The notes: generated from the letters alone by a model not told the origin. Shown: positions 52,002 to 60,537, numbered from the stretch's first letter. The stretch is 64,000 nucleotides of DNA from Paraburkholderia susongensis (GCF_900177725.1 NZ_FXAT01000017.1:62001-126000); one strand, 5' to 3'. A program made the numbers and translations.

Positions 52002-52427
52002 TCACGCGTGATTCAGTCCCGCGGCAACGACGCCATCGATACAGATAGCCTCGTCCTGCTCGCCGCTACCGCCACTCGCACCCACGGCGCCGAGTATTTC
52101 GCCGCTTGCCGACCTGATCAATATCGCGCCGGTTTGCGGGATGAACCTCCCACCGCTGACCGCGGACAGCGCGCCGAAGAAAGGTGCGTTATCGTCTGCC
52201 CGCTGACGCAGCGTGCGTGAAGACATGCCCATGTTGACCGCAGCCCATGCCTTGCCGGATGCGATGTCGACGCGCAGAGCCGTTGCACGGTCCTCGCGCT
52301 GCACGGCCTTCACGTGCCCTGCGTCGTCCAGCACGACCACAGCCATCGGTGCATACGCGTTTTCGCGAGCCGCGCGCAATGCGCAGGTTGCGATTTCATT
52401 TGCCTGATCCAGTGTCAGCTTTTCCAT
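52002..52427 (-). CDS. GlcG/HbpS-family (DUF336) protein
   Basis: A 141-residue single-domain protein of the GlcG/HbpS family. It shows LTLDQANEIATCALRAARE, MAVVVLDDAGHVKAVQREDR and the C-terminal GAVGASGGSGEQDEAICIDG, all typical. Some members bind haem or cobalamin; many sit in catabolic operons with no known function. ATG 52427 is chosen because AGGAAA precedes it; an upstream ATG at 52460 lacks a ribosome-binding site. It lies 29 bases after the hydrolase gene. Confidence 0.88.
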   Translation of the reverse strand: MEKLTLDQANEIATCALRAARENAYAPMAVVVLDDAGHVKAVQREDRATALRVDIASGKAWAAVNMGMSSRTLRQRADDNAPFFGALSAVSGGRFIPQTGAILIRSASGEILGAVGASGGSGEQDEAICIDGVVAAGLNHA

Positions 52428-52456
52428 GATCGGTTTCCTGTCGTGCGTCTGGTGAT

Positions 52457-53392
52457 TCATCGGCCGGCACTAGCCATCGTCTCGTTGCCGGAGCCATCCC
52501 CGGCCGGCATCGTCAGGAACATCTCCAGCGCTGCGTAGAACTTGTGTCGGCAGAGACCCATCATCGGGTTGTGTGCGACGCCTGCTAACGAGATGAATTG
52601 CTTATCCGGGTTCGGCAACCTCGCGAAGAAGTCCAGCACGTCTTCCGGCGCGGCAATGCCGTCGTATTCGCCACGAATGATCTGTACTGGGCACGCCAAT
52701 GCGGCTGGGTCGACGAGCGGCAGATGGGCGCACATGTCGACGTAGGTTCCGGTCGGCACATGTTCGACCAGCGGCAGTTCGGCTGCTGCGATCGCTTGCG
52801 GCACGAGCGCATCGCTCGTGCCGGCCTTGTCACGCTCGAACATGCTCTGGTAGAACGCCAGATCGACCGGACGGCGCGGCGACGCGAGGTATTCCGGTAG
52901 ACGTTTGCGGCGCTGCTCGAGCGTCGGCGATCCGGCGCCGGTGTAGACCAGCGCGGCGAGCGCGAGCCGTGCAACCCATGCCTGATGTCCCGCGGCAAAA
53001 CGTGCCGCGCGCAGCGCGCCGGATGACGTGCCGAACATCAGGAGATGCGATGCGCCGGTGGTTTCCAGCACGAACGGAATCACGCATTCGAGATCGTCGA
53101 CGCCCGAACGAATGTCCGAATTCGATCCTTCCGTCCATCCAGAGCGGCCGTAGCCGTCGTGGTCCATGGTCCAGACGTCGTAGCCGAGCCGTGCGAAATG
53201 GTCCATCACGGAGTAGTCCGGCGCGCCGGGGATCTGCAGGTCGAAGGTGTTGCGGCCGGATACCGTCGAGCCGTGCACGAGGAAGAGCACCGGCATCGAT
53301 GTCCGCCCCGCGAACGGCTCCACGCTGCATTTGCGATAGACGTAGAGCTGTATGGTGCCTTTGTCGATGTAGTAGTCTTGGGTCCAGGTCAT
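52457..53392 (-). CDS. Alpha/beta-fold hydrolase
   Basis: A 311-residue hydrolase. The oxyanion segment is VLFLVHGSTVSGRNTFD, the nucleophile elbow FGTSSGALRAARFA (Ser in GTSSG), the acid GEYDGIA and the His GVAHN. No signal peptide is present, so it acts in the cytoplasm. It is the first gene of a seven-gene leftward operon (hydrolase, HbpS-like, cupin, porin, tctC, tctB, tctA), divergent from the LysR gene at 53642. It probably cleaves an ester, lactone or C-C bond in the compound brought in by the porin and TctCBA. Confidence 0.9.
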   Translation of the reverse strand: MTWTQDYYIDKGTIQLYVYRKCSVEPFAGRTSMPVLFLVHGSTVSGRNTFDLQIPGAPDYSVMDHFARLGYDVWTMDHDGYGRSGWTEGSNSDIRSGVDDLECVIPFVLETTGASHLLMFGTSSGALRAARFAAGHQAWVARLALAALVYTGAGSPTLEQRRKRLPEYLASPRRPVDLAFYQSMFERDKAGTSDALVPQAIAAAELPLVEHVPTGTYVDMCAHLPLVDPAALACPVQIIRGEYDGIAAPEDVLDFFARLPNPDKQFISLAGVAHNPMMGLCRHKFYAALEMFLTMPAGDGSGNETMASAGR

Positions 53393-53409
53393 TTTTCGTT
53401 ACGTTTCGT

Positions 53410-53419
53410 GTATCGATAC
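53410..53419. promoter_or_regulatory. Palindrome in the hydrolase/LysR gap
   Basis: GTATCGATAC is a perfect 10-bp palindrome 18 bases upstream of the hydrolase start, in the 249-base divergent gap. It could be an operator for the neighbouring LysR protein; the short length makes chance occurrence possible. Confidence 0.35.
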
Positions 53420-53602
53420 GGTCAAACAGAAAGAGCGTTTTTACAGGCCTGGCAAACTGGCGTGAACAAACGCAGGCGATGTGCAGAGTGTGTCGCCTCG
53501 AAGCGTTTGATTAAACGGCTTTTCATGAATACAGCGTTCACAGCACATTGCTGCATCGCGGGGGCGATGCCAATGAGCCGATGAATTACCGCGCGTTACG
53601 TG

Positions 53603-53620
53603 CCCGGTTCGCAGACCGGG
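53603..53620 (+). promoter_or_regulatory. Hairpin in the LysR (53642) leader
   Basis: CCCGGT pairs with ACCGGG around TCGCAG, ending 21 bases before the LysR start codon and close to its GAGGGA ribosome-binding site. It could affect translation; no known regulator site is recognised. Confidence 0.35.
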
Positions 53621-53641
53621 TTCCACGAGGGATAAATACCT

Positions 53642-54553
53642 ATGCGGGATCTGAATGCATTAGCGACCTTCGTCGCTGTCGTCGATTCGAACAGTTTCTC
53701 GCTCGCCGCGGAGCGCCGGGACATTTCGAAAGCACTGGTAACAAAGCATATTCAGGAGCTCGAAGCGGCGGTGGGCATCAAGCTCCTGAATCGCAGCACG
53801 CGCAAGCTCGGGCTGACGCAGGCGGGCGAGCAGTTCTATACGCGTTGCGCGCGGCTTGTCGCCGAGGCGGACGACGCGATACACGAGCTCGAAAACATGT
53901 CTCGCAGCGCGCACGGACTGATCCGGGTGAGTACGGCACTCGCTTTCGGACGGCTCTACCTGTTGCCGGCGATTGCAGACTTCCTTCGTGAGAATCCGTC
54001 GATCCAGATCGACGTCACGCTGTCGGACCGCTTTGCCGATCTCGTATCGAGCAATATCGACGTCGTGGTACGTATGGCGGAAGGGCCGCGGCTGGATAAC
54101 CTCGTTGCGCGCAAGCTCGCACCGGTCAAGCAGGTGCTGGTTGCAGCGCCCGTGTACCTGAGGTCGATCAGCGCATTAAAGGCTCCCCCCGATCTGTTGC
54201 GCTGCAATTGCCTCCTCTACGCAGGTGTCGCCAATCGCGAGTGGCGGCTGTCGGGTCCGGATGGGGAACACCTGATCAAGGTCGCGGGCAATTTCAGGGC
54301 GAACACGGGCGATGGAATCGCCGAAGCGGCAGTCGCGGGTCTGGGGGTGGCCATGATGCCCACGTTCATCGCAAGGCGCTATCTGGCGTCGGGCGAACTC
54401 GTCCAGATACTGTCCGCGTACCGGTTGCAGGAACGGACTTTGTACGCGGCGTATCTGCCAGACCGGAATCTGCCTGCGCGGATTCGGACCTTTGTACGCT
54501 TTCTGGCGGAACGCTTCGGAGAGACCCCGTCGTGGGATGAGGCGGAGCGATGA
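53642..54553 (+). CDS. LysR-family regulator (AaeR/DhcR-like branch)
   Basis: A 303-residue LysR regulator of the large group with the N-terminus MRDLNALATFVAVVDSNSFS. The helix-turn-helix region is FSLAAERRDISKALVTKHIQ; the effector domain starts at about residue 90 (GLIRVSTALAFGRLYLLPAI). It diverges from the hydrolase-HbpS-cupin-porin-TctCBA operon, its probable target. GAGGGA precedes the ATG. The effector is likely the imported acid or its breakdown product, by analogy with the family. Confidence 0.92.
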   Translation: MRDLNALATFVAVVDSNSFSLAAERRDISKALVTKHIQELEAAVGIKLLNRSTRKLGLTQAGEQFYTRCARLVAEADDAIHELENMSRSAHGLIRVSTALAFGRLYLLPAIADFLRENPSIQIDVTLSDRFADLVSSNIDVVVRMAEGPRLDNLVARKLAPVKQVLVAAPVYLRSISALKAPPDLLRCNCLLYAGVANREWRLSGPDGEHLIKVAGNFRANTGDGIAEAAVAGLGVAMMPTFIARRYLASGELVQILSAYRLQERTLYAAYLPDRNLPARIRTFVRFLAERFGETPSWDEAER

Positions 54554-55016
54554 AAGAAGGGGCCAATCAAGGGTGGTGACACCGTCGATTTTGCATACGC
54601 TCGGTGAGCGAGGAGCAAATGCAGACCGACGGCTTGACCCGGGCATTTGCCGGGCAGTTCTACCCGCTTTCTAAATAAGGAATCCTATTTTCCATGGGGC
54701 ACTTCGCTTCACCGTGCCTTATCGCGCCAAGACCCGTTCAGGCGATTTCTACGGAGGCGAGCGGAAGGTAGGCACCGTCGACGGCCGAAGACGACCGCGT
54801 GCACTGAACCGCGTCGAGGAATGTCGCACCAGTCCGCAGAGAGATCGACGTGGCGCCAGATCGCGGTGGCCGCAGGCACATGCCCGAGCGGCAACACCTC
54901 CTTCAAGCGTTGAGTCTCCGATCAAACCGTAAAGCCCCCCGGGAAAGCCCGTATAGGTAACCAAAAGGCATTCGATTATCTTCTGGTCTTACCACGGTTT
55001 TACCGCAAGAGATGTC
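54554..55016. other. 463-bp gap without a supported gene
   Basis: Short open stretches occur on both strands, but none has a ribosome-binding site with a recognisable product. The right end holds the TGGT-CTT-ACCA palindrome of the following regulator. The sequence may be a decayed gene, since it keeps the GC of coding DNA, but no homology was recognised. Confidence 0.5.
54984..54994. promoter_or_regulatory. FadR-family operator-like palindrome
   Basis: TGGT-CTT-ACCA is an 11-bp palindrome of the TGGTnnnACCA type bound by FadR/PdhR-subfamily GntR regulators. It lies 22 bases before the start of such a regulator, consistent with autoregulation. Confidence 0.6.
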
Positions 55017-55742
55017 ATGCAAATCGTTCGGCAAGATGAAGACAGCAAGGGCTTCGAGAAGGTTTTCTCCTTCCTTCGCGATCTTCTGCTCGAAGGCGCC
55101 ATCCAGCCTGGCGACAAGCTCATTCCGGAGCGCGATCTCGCGCTGAAGCTCGGCGTGAGCCGTCCGGTCGTGCGCGAGGCGCTGCGCGCGCTGTCGATGA
55201 TCGGCGCCGTCGAAATCCGCGAGCGCGTGGGGACCATCGTGCGCCGGCCGGACGTGTCCACCCTTGGAGAGTTCTTCGCCTTCGCGCTCGCGCAGGAGAA
55301 GGACGTGGTCGAGGACGTCATGGAGGCGCGCGTCGCGATCGAATGCCAGTCCATCCGGCTCGCGTGCCGGCGCGCGACGCTGGCCGATCTCGAACGCCTG
55401 CGCGCCGCGATCGACCGCATCGAGGCGACCGTCGACCAGCTCGAACTGGGCAGTCAGGCGGACTTCGAGTTCCACGCCGCTCTGGTCCAGGCAGGCGGCT
55501 CGAAGACGCTCGTGAACCTGCACTCCACCGTCGCCGCGCTGCTGATGCACTCGCACCGCAACCGCCGCGAGACTGTGCGGTTGCATCCGGACATCAAGTC
55601 GCGCGTCATCGCGGATCATCGGCGGATTTTTCAGGCCGTGGTCGATCGTGACGAAGAGGCCGCCGACCGCATTCTGCGCGAGCACTTCAGCATCGGCGAC
55701 GAGTATCGCCACAAGGCCGCGACCGAATGGAAGTCTTCCTGA
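55017..55742 (+). CDS. GntR-family regulator, FadR/FCD subfamily
   Basis: A 241-residue regulator. The N-terminal winged helix (about 10-80) has LIPERDLALKLGVSRPVVRE; the C-terminal all-helical FCD domain (about 95-230) carries the metal/ligand residues in DFEFHAALVQAGG and DHRRIFQAV. Members respond to acids or sugar acids. It is the first gene of a rightward group with a GlxR-like dehydrogenase and an ABC importer, 54 bases ahead of the former. The operator-like palindrome at 54984 suggests self-repression. Confidence 0.92.
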   Translation: MQIVRQDEDSKGFEKVFSFLRDLLLEGAIQPGDKLIPERDLALKLGVSRPVVREALRALSMIGAVEIRERVGTIVRRPDVSTLGEFFAFALAQEKDVVEDVMEARVAIECQSIRLACRRATLADLERLRAAIDRIEATVDQLELGSQADFEFHAALVQAGGSKTLVNLHSTVAALLMHSHRNRRETVRLHPDIKSRVIADHRRIFQAVVDRDEEAADRILREHFSIGDEYRHKAATEWKSS

Positions 55743-55796
55743 GCGCAGGCGGGGCCCGCGTTTTCATTACTCGATAAGAGACCAGAAGAGGATTCG

Positions 55797-56699
55797 ATGT
55801 CACAGAGCACAGTGTTGCGCACGGTGGGTTTCATCGGCTTGGGGACGATGGGGCGCGAGATGGCCCTGAACCTGATGAAGGCGGGTATCGCGGTGCGCGT
55901 GTTCGACGTGCGCCGCGAGGCTGTCGATGAACTCGCCACGCTCGGCGCGCATGCGGCCGCCAGCGTGGCCGACGCCGCGCAGGGCGCGGACGCTGCCATC
56001 GCCATGCTGCCGAACACACCCGACGTGGAGGCGGTCGTGCTAGGCGAGGACGGTCTGCTCGCGAACCCGCCGGCCGGGCGTCTGATCATCGACATGAGCA
56101 CCATCGCGCCGGTCGCGGAGCGCCGCATGCACGCGGCGTGCGCGGCGCAGGGCGTCGAATATGTCGACGCGCCTGTGTCCGGCGGCCCGATCGGCGCAAA
56201 GAACGGCACGCTGACCATCATGGCCGGCGGCACGGCGCAGGGCTTCGAGATGTCGCAGCCGTTCTTCAAGGCGATGGGCACGACGGTCACGCACGTCGGC
56301 GCAAGCGGCGCGGGGCAGACGGTCAAGCTGTGCAACCAGCTTATCTGCGGTATCAACATTCAGGCGATCTGCGAGGCGATCGCGCTCGGCCGCGCGTCCG
56401 GCGTCGATCTCAAGCAGTTGCGCGAAGTGTTGATGGGCGGCTCGGCGGCATCGTGGATGCTCGATAAGCTCGGACCCGCGATGATCGACGCAGACACGGC
56501 GGCGGGCTTCCGCATCGACCTGATGCTCAAGGACCTGCGCCTCGTGCAGGAGCAGTCGCATGCGCTCAACGTGCCGCTGCCCGCGTCGGCAATGGTGACG
56601 AACCAGTATCTCGATGCCGTCGCCCACGGCGAGGGACGCAACGGCAATCAGGCGCTGTTCTGCGTGTACGACCGCATGACCGCGCAGACGTCCCGCTAG
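55797..56699 (+). CDS. 3-hydroxyisobutyrate/tartronate-semialdehyde dehydrogenase-family reductase
   Basis: A 300-residue NAD(P)-dependent beta-hydroxyacid dehydrogenase. The Rossmann motif is VGFIGLGTMGREMALNL; the substrate segment DAPVSGGPIGAKNGTLTIMAGG and the catalytic Lys in GQTVKLCNQL are intact. Family members include GarR/GlxR (tartronate semialdehyde reductase) and hydroxyisobutyrate dehydrogenase. AGAGGA precedes the ATG. It lies between the FadR-type regulator and the ABC permeases. The substrate cannot be fixed; the RpiB-like neighbour hints at sugar-acid or polyol metabolism. Confidence 0.92.
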   Translation: MSQSTVLRTVGFIGLGTMGREMALNLMKAGIAVRVFDVRREAVDELATLGAHAAASVADAAQGADAAIAMLPNTPDVEAVVLGEDGLLANPPAGRLIIDMSTIAPVAERRMHAACAAQGVEYVDAPVSGGPIGAKNGTLTIMAGGTAQGFEMSQPFFKAMGTTVTHVGASGAGQTVKLCNQLICGINIQAICEAIALGRASGVDLKQLREVLMGGSAASWMLDKLGPAMIDADTAAGFRIDLMLKDLRLVQEQSHALNVPLPASAMVTNQYLDAVAHGEGRNGNQALFCVYDRMTAQTSR

Positions 56700-56744
56700 G
56701 TCCGGCCAGGCAGTACAACGCATCGCGCCTCGCGCGCTTCCGTC

Positions 56745-57425
56745 ATGATGAACCTCGATTTTTCCGTGGTGCTGTCGCACTGGCCCGAACTCGTCGACGG
56801 CGCGCTGTTGTCGCTCGTGCTCGCGGTCGCGGCGACCCTGTTCGGCTTCCTCATCGGGACCTGGTGCGCGATCGGCCGCCGCAGCTCGCACGCGTGGATT
56901 GCACGCATCTGCGGCGCTTATGTCGAGGCGATCCGCAACACGCCCCTGCTTGTGCAGATCTTTCTCGTCTACTTCGGACTGTCGAGCATGGGGCTGCGGC
57001 TCTCCGCCATCACGGTGGCGATCCTCGCGCTCGTCATCAACGTGGGCGCATACGCGGCCGAAATCCTGCGCGCCGGTTTCGATTCGATCCAGCGCGGCCA
57101 GGTCGAAGCGGCCGAGTGCCTTGCACTGTCGCGCTTCCAGGTCTATTTGCACGTGATCCTGCTGCCCGGTCTCGAACGCGTCTATCCCGCGCTGACGAGC
57201 CAGTTCGTGCTGATGATGCTCGCTTCGTCGGTCTGCTCGCAGATTTCGACCGAAGAGCTGACCGCCGTGGCGAACTTTGTGCAGTCCGAAACGTACCGGC
57301 CGCTGGAAACGTATCTCGTCGTCGCGGTCGGCTACGTGCTGCTGTCGCTGCTCATGCGCATCGGCTTCTGGGCGCTCGGCACCGTGCTGTTCCCGCGCCG
57401 CAGAAAGCTCGGCACGCCGCTCTGA
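56745..57425 (+). CDS. Polar amino-acid-type ABC permease 1
   Basis: A 226-residue inner-membrane subunit of the HisM/GlnP family with about five membrane segments. The N-terminal half has EAIRNTPLLVQIFLVYFGL; the EAA loop that contacts the ATPase is VEAAECLALSRFQVYLHVIL. ATG codons at 56745 and 56748 are both possible. It is followed after 26 bases by the second permease gene; the two would form a heterodimer. Relatives carry amino acids and opines. Confidence 0.92.
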   Translation: MMNLDFSVVLSHWPELVDGALLSLVLAVAATLFGFLIGTWCAIGRRSSHAWIARICGAYVEAIRNTPLLVQIFLVYFGLSSMGLRLSAITVAILALVINVGAYAAEILRAGFDSIQRGQVEAAECLALSRFQVYLHVILLPGLERVYPALTSQFVLMMLASSVCSQISTEELTAVANFVQSETYRPLETYLVVAVGYVLLSLLMRIGFWALGTVLFPRRRKLGTPL

Positions 57426-57451
57426 GTGCGAATGACCTACGGAGCCGAACC

Positions 57452-58132
57452 ATGCCTCTCCATCTCAACGCCCATCATCTGCAATTCCTGCTCAACGGAG
57501 CGTTGTGGACCGTCGTGCTCTCGCTCGTGGCCCTCATCGGCGGCGGACTGCTGGGCTTCGCCGTCGCACTGGCGCGCGTGTCGCCGCGCCATGCCGTGCG
57601 CGTTGTCGCGACCGGCTACGTGCAGCTGATCCAGGGCACGCCGCTGCTCGTCATCATGTTCGTCACATACTTCGGGCTGCCGACGATCGGCATCACCATC
57701 TCGCCGCTCGTCGCGGCTGGCGCGTCGCTCACGATCAACGTCAGCGCGTATCTCGGCGAGATCTGGCGCGGTGCGATCGAATCCGTGCCGAAGCCGCAGT
57801 GGGAAGCCGCCGAATGTCTTGCGCTGTCGCGCACGCAGCGCATGTTCCGGGTGATCCTGCCGCAGGCGGTGAAGATCGCCACGCCGCCTACGGTCGGCTT
57901 CATGGTGCAGATCATCAAGAACACGTCGCTCGCATCGGTGGTGGGCTTCGTCGAACTTGCGCGTTCGGGGCAGATCATCAACAACTCGCTGTTCCAGCCA
58001 TTCATCGTCTATCTGATCATCGCCGCCGTGTACTTCTGTCTGTGTTACCCGATTTCGCGTCTTAGCCGCTCGCTCGAACGCCGCACCGGCTTCACGCGAG
58101 CGCTGAAACTGGAGGCCATCGCGCATGACTGA
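57452..58132 (+). CDS. Polar amino-acid-type ABC permease 2
   Basis: A 226-residue partner permease. It contains QLIQGTPLLVIMFVTYFGLP and the EAA loop WEAAECLALSRTQRMFRVIL, with about five membrane segments. The frame is open upstream inside the first permease gene, but ATG 57452 follows GGAG and gives the normal length. Its last 8 bases overlap the start of the ATPase gene, implying translational coupling. Confidence 0.92.
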   Translation: MPLHLNAHHLQFLLNGALWTVVLSLVALIGGGLLGFAVALARVSPRHAVRVVATGYVQLIQGTPLLVIMFVTYFGLPTIGITISPLVAAGASLTINVSAYLGEIWRGAIESVPKPQWEAAECLALSRTQRMFRVILPQAVKIATPPTVGFMVQIIKNTSLASVVGFVELARSGQIINNSLFQPFIVYLIIAAVYFCLCYPISRLSRSLERRTGFTRALKLEAIAHD

Positions 58133-58928
58133 ATTTCCTCAATCCATCGAAGGGCGAGCGCTCGTGGGCGCCGGCGTCGGCGAGGCCGTCATGCAGGAGG
58201 CCGAGCCGGTCGTTATCGTGAGGGACGTGCATAAGAGCTTTGGCGCGAACAAAGTCCTGAACGGCGTCAGCTTCGAAGTGGGACGCGGCACGGTAACCGT
58301 CATCATCGGGGCGAGCGGCTCGGGCAAGAGCACGGCGCTGCGCTGCATCAACCATCTCGAGGCGATCGATCAGGGCGAGATCAGCGTATGCGGGCATCGC
58401 GTCGACGATCCCGGCGTGTCGCTCAAGGCGTTGCGGCTGGATGTCGGCATCGTATTCCAGCAGTACAACCTGTTTCCGCATCTGACGGTCGAGCAGAACA
58501 TCACGCTCGCGCCGCGCCTTGCCAAGTCGTTGTCGAAAGAGGCCGCGCGCGAAATGGCGCGCGACGCCATCAAGCGGGTCGGGCTCGCGGACAAGGCCGA
58601 TCACTATCCCGAGCAGCTTTCGGGCGGACAGCAGCAGCGCGCCGCGATCGCGCGTTCGCTCGCGATGCAGCCAAAGGTGATGCTGTTCGACGAAGTCACG
58701 TCCGCGCTCGACCCGCAACTGACCGGCGAGGTTCTGCGCGTGATCGAGGATCTGGCGGCCGGCGGCATGACCATGATCATGGTGACGCATGAAATGGGCT
58801 TCGCGCGCAATGTCGCCGATCAGATCCTGTTCATGCATCAGGGACGCGTCTGGGAACGCGGCGGTCCGCAGATCATGCGCGCGCCGCAATCGGCCGAGTT
58901 GCAGCGCTTCCTCGAAAGCGACCTGTAG
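58125..58928 (+). CDS. Amino-acid-type ABC transporter ATP-binding protein
   Basis: A 267-residue ATPase of the GlnQ/HisP family. Walker A is GASGSGKST (62-70), the signature LSGGQQQR, Walker B VMLFDEVTSALDP and the switch His in MVTHEMGF. About 22 extra N-terminal residues precede the normal start; an ATG at residue 23 (MQEAEPVVIV) is an alternative. It overlaps the second permease by 8 bases and is followed by the binding-protein gene. Confidence 0.93.
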   Translation: MTEFPQSIEGRALVGAGVGEAVMQEAEPVVIVRDVHKSFGANKVLNGVSFEVGRGTVTVIIGASGSGKSTALRCINHLEAIDQGEISVCGHRVDDPGVSLKALRLDVGIVFQQYNLFPHLTVEQNITLAPRLAKSLSKEAAREMARDAIKRVGLADKADHYPEQLSGGQQQRAAIARSLAMQPKVMLFDEVTSALDPQLTGEVLRVIEDLAAGGMTMIMVTHEMGFARNVADQILFMHQGRVWERGGPQIMRAPQSAELQRFLESDL

Positions 58929-58995
58929 CGGCGCAACGCTCGACGAGCGTCACGTCATGATGGAAAGCACATTCAACAAAGGAGACCGCAGCACT

Positions 58996-59790
58996 ATGAG
59001 ACAAACCAGGTCGCTCGTTCTGGCCGCGTTGGCCGCCTGCCTCGTGAACGCCGGCATCGGCGTCGCGCACGCCGACGCGCTCGACGACGTCACCCAAAGC
59101 AAGACCCTGCGCATCGCGACCGATCTCGCGATTCCGCCCTCGGGCATGATGGACGCCAACATGAAGCCGGTCGGCTCGGACGTCGAGACCGCGCAATTGC
59201 TCGCGAAGGACTGGGACATGAAGCTCGAGTTCGTGCAGACCACCGGCGCGACGCGTATTCCCAATCTGCAGACCGGCAAGGCGGACATCGCCATTTCCAC
59301 GCTTTCGGTGACGCCCGAGCGCGCCCAGGTGATCGACTTCTCGAAGCCGTATGCGGTGCTGGAGTCCGTCATCGCCGGACGCAAGGACGTGGCGGTGAAG
59401 AGCATCGACGATCTGAAGGGCCACACCGTATGCGTCACGCGCGGCACGACGCAGGACGTCGAGCTCACCCGCATCTCGCGCGACAAGGGCTTCCAGATCG
59501 CCCGCTACGACGACGACGCGACCGACGTGACGGCCGCCGTCAGCGGCCAGTGCGAACTGATCGCCACGTCGCTCACGCTCGTCAACCAGATCACGCAGAA
59601 GGCGCCGGACCGTCCGTTCGAAAAGAAGGTAACGCTGCACGTGTTCGATCTCGCAATCGGCGTGAAGAAGGGCGAAAGCCGGCTGCTCGCGAAGCTCAAC
59701 GAATGGATCGACACGAATCTGAAGAACGGCAAGCTCAATTCGATCTACAAGAAATATCACCACAGCGAGTTGCCGCCGCAGATGCGCTGA
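58996..59790 (+). CDS. ABC transporter periplasmic binding protein (family 3)
   Basis: A 264-residue solute-binding protein. The signal peptide (1-26) ends in AHA. Mature motifs are LRIATDLAIPPSGMMDANMK, IPNLQTGKADIAISTLSVTP and TVCVTRGTTQDVELTR, typical of SBP family 3. GGAGA lies 10 bases before the ATG at 58996; an upstream ATG at 58957 is possible but spoils the signal peptide. With the two permeases and the ATPase it completes a polar amino-acid-type importer. The ligand is not evident. Confidence 0.92.
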   Translation: MRQTRSLVLAALAACLVNAGIGVAHADALDDVTQSKTLRIATDLAIPPSGMMDANMKPVGSDVETAQLLAKDWDMKLEFVQTTGATRIPNLQTGKADIAISTLSVTPERAQVIDFSKPYAVLESVIAGRKDVAVKSIDDLKGHTVCVTRGTTQDVELTRISRDKGFQIARYDDDATDVTAAVSGQCELIATSLTLVNQITQKAPDRPFEKKVTLHVFDLAIGVKKGESRLLAKLNEWIDTNLKNGKLNSIYKKYHHSELPPQMR

Positions 59791-59860
59791 TGCAACGCGT
59801 AACACCCACGGCGCGCACATGGCGCGCCTCCACATACCAATTCACAACAGGGAGTTTCGG

Positions 59861-60313
59861 ATGCGTATCGTAATCGGCTCGGATCACGCGGGCTGGTCGC
59901 TGAAGGCGGCAGTGATCGGCCATATCAAATCGCTCGGTCATGACGTGATCGATATCGGCGGCTTCAACGACACGCCGGTGGATTTTCCAGACATCGCGCA
60001 GATGCTGACCAGCGAAGTGCTGGCAGGACACGCCGAGCGCGGCATCATGGTATGCGGCACCGGCGTCGGCGCATCGATCGCCGCGAACAAGATTCGCGGC
60101 ATCCGCGCGGCGGTGTGTCATGACGTGCATTCGGCGCATCAGTCGGTCGAGCATGACGACGTCAATGTCATGTGCCTCGGTGCGCAGATTATCGGCGCGT
60201 GGCTCGCGATCGACCTGATCGATGCGTTTCTCGGCGCTCAGTTTTCCACCGATGTGGACTTCCGCCGGCGCGTCGAAAAACTCAATGCGCTCGAACAAGG
60301 CCTCAATGGTTGA
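59861..60313 (+). CDS. RpiB/LacAB-family sugar-phosphate isomerase
   Basis: A 150-residue isomerase of the ribose-5-phosphate isomerase B/galactose-6-phosphate isomerase family. Asp8 and His9 (GSDHAG) and the proton-transfer Cys65 (MVCGTGVGASIAANK) are present; His98 lies in SVEHDDVNV. RpiB relatives also isomerise tetrose phosphates in erythritol-type pathways. ATG 59861 follows GGGAG; the frame continues upstream. It is followed by a truncated ribokinase gene, so a complete sugar pathway is not encoded here. Confidence 0.92.
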   Translation: MRIVIGSDHAGWSLKAAVIGHIKSLGHDVIDIGGFNDTPVDFPDIAQMLTSEVLAGHAERGIMVCGTGVGASIAANKIRGIRAAVCHDVHSAHQSVEHDDVNVMCLGAQIIGAWLAIDLIDAFLGAQFSTDVDFRRRVEKLNALEQGLNG

Positions 60314-60325
60314 GGGCACACGCAA

Positions 60326-60466
60326 ATGAAGTCAGGTCACGTCGCCGTGCTGGGCAGCGTCAACACGGATCTCGTCCTGCGCTGCGCCGCATCGATCAGC
60401 GTAACCCGGCACGGCGCTATGGCTTCGCTTCCGCATGCCAGGGAGATGAGCGCGGGGCCGGTTTGA
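60326..60466 (+). pseudogene. Truncated ribokinase (PfkB family) start
   Basis: A 46-codon reading frame begins MKSGHVAVLGSVNTDLVLRC, the standard start of RbsK-type ribokinases (GSxNxDLV). Homology stops after about 21 residues, and the rest (AASISVTRHG onward) is unrelated before a TGA. The missing 280 or so residues indicate a deletion. It follows the RpiB-like gene by 12 bases, as expected for a pentose operon, and a strong terminator follows at 60510. Confidence 0.75.
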
Positions 60467-60509
60467 TCGGCTGAAAGCATTTGTTAGGACGCCGGAAAGT
60501 GTGAAGAAA

Positions 60510-60537
60510 GGGGTTCCGAATTTCGGAACCCCTTTTT
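60510..60537 (+). terminator. Terminator after the ribokinase remnant
   Basis: GGGGTTCCGA pairs perfectly with TCGGAACCCC around ATT and is followed by TTTTT. It would end the FadR-GlxR-ABC-RpiB transcript. Confidence 0.93.

Noticed and set aside
54709..54906. 65-codon minus-strand frame in the gap before the FadR-type regulator
   Set aside because: No ribosome-binding site and no family recognised; kept only as part of a gap without a supported gene.
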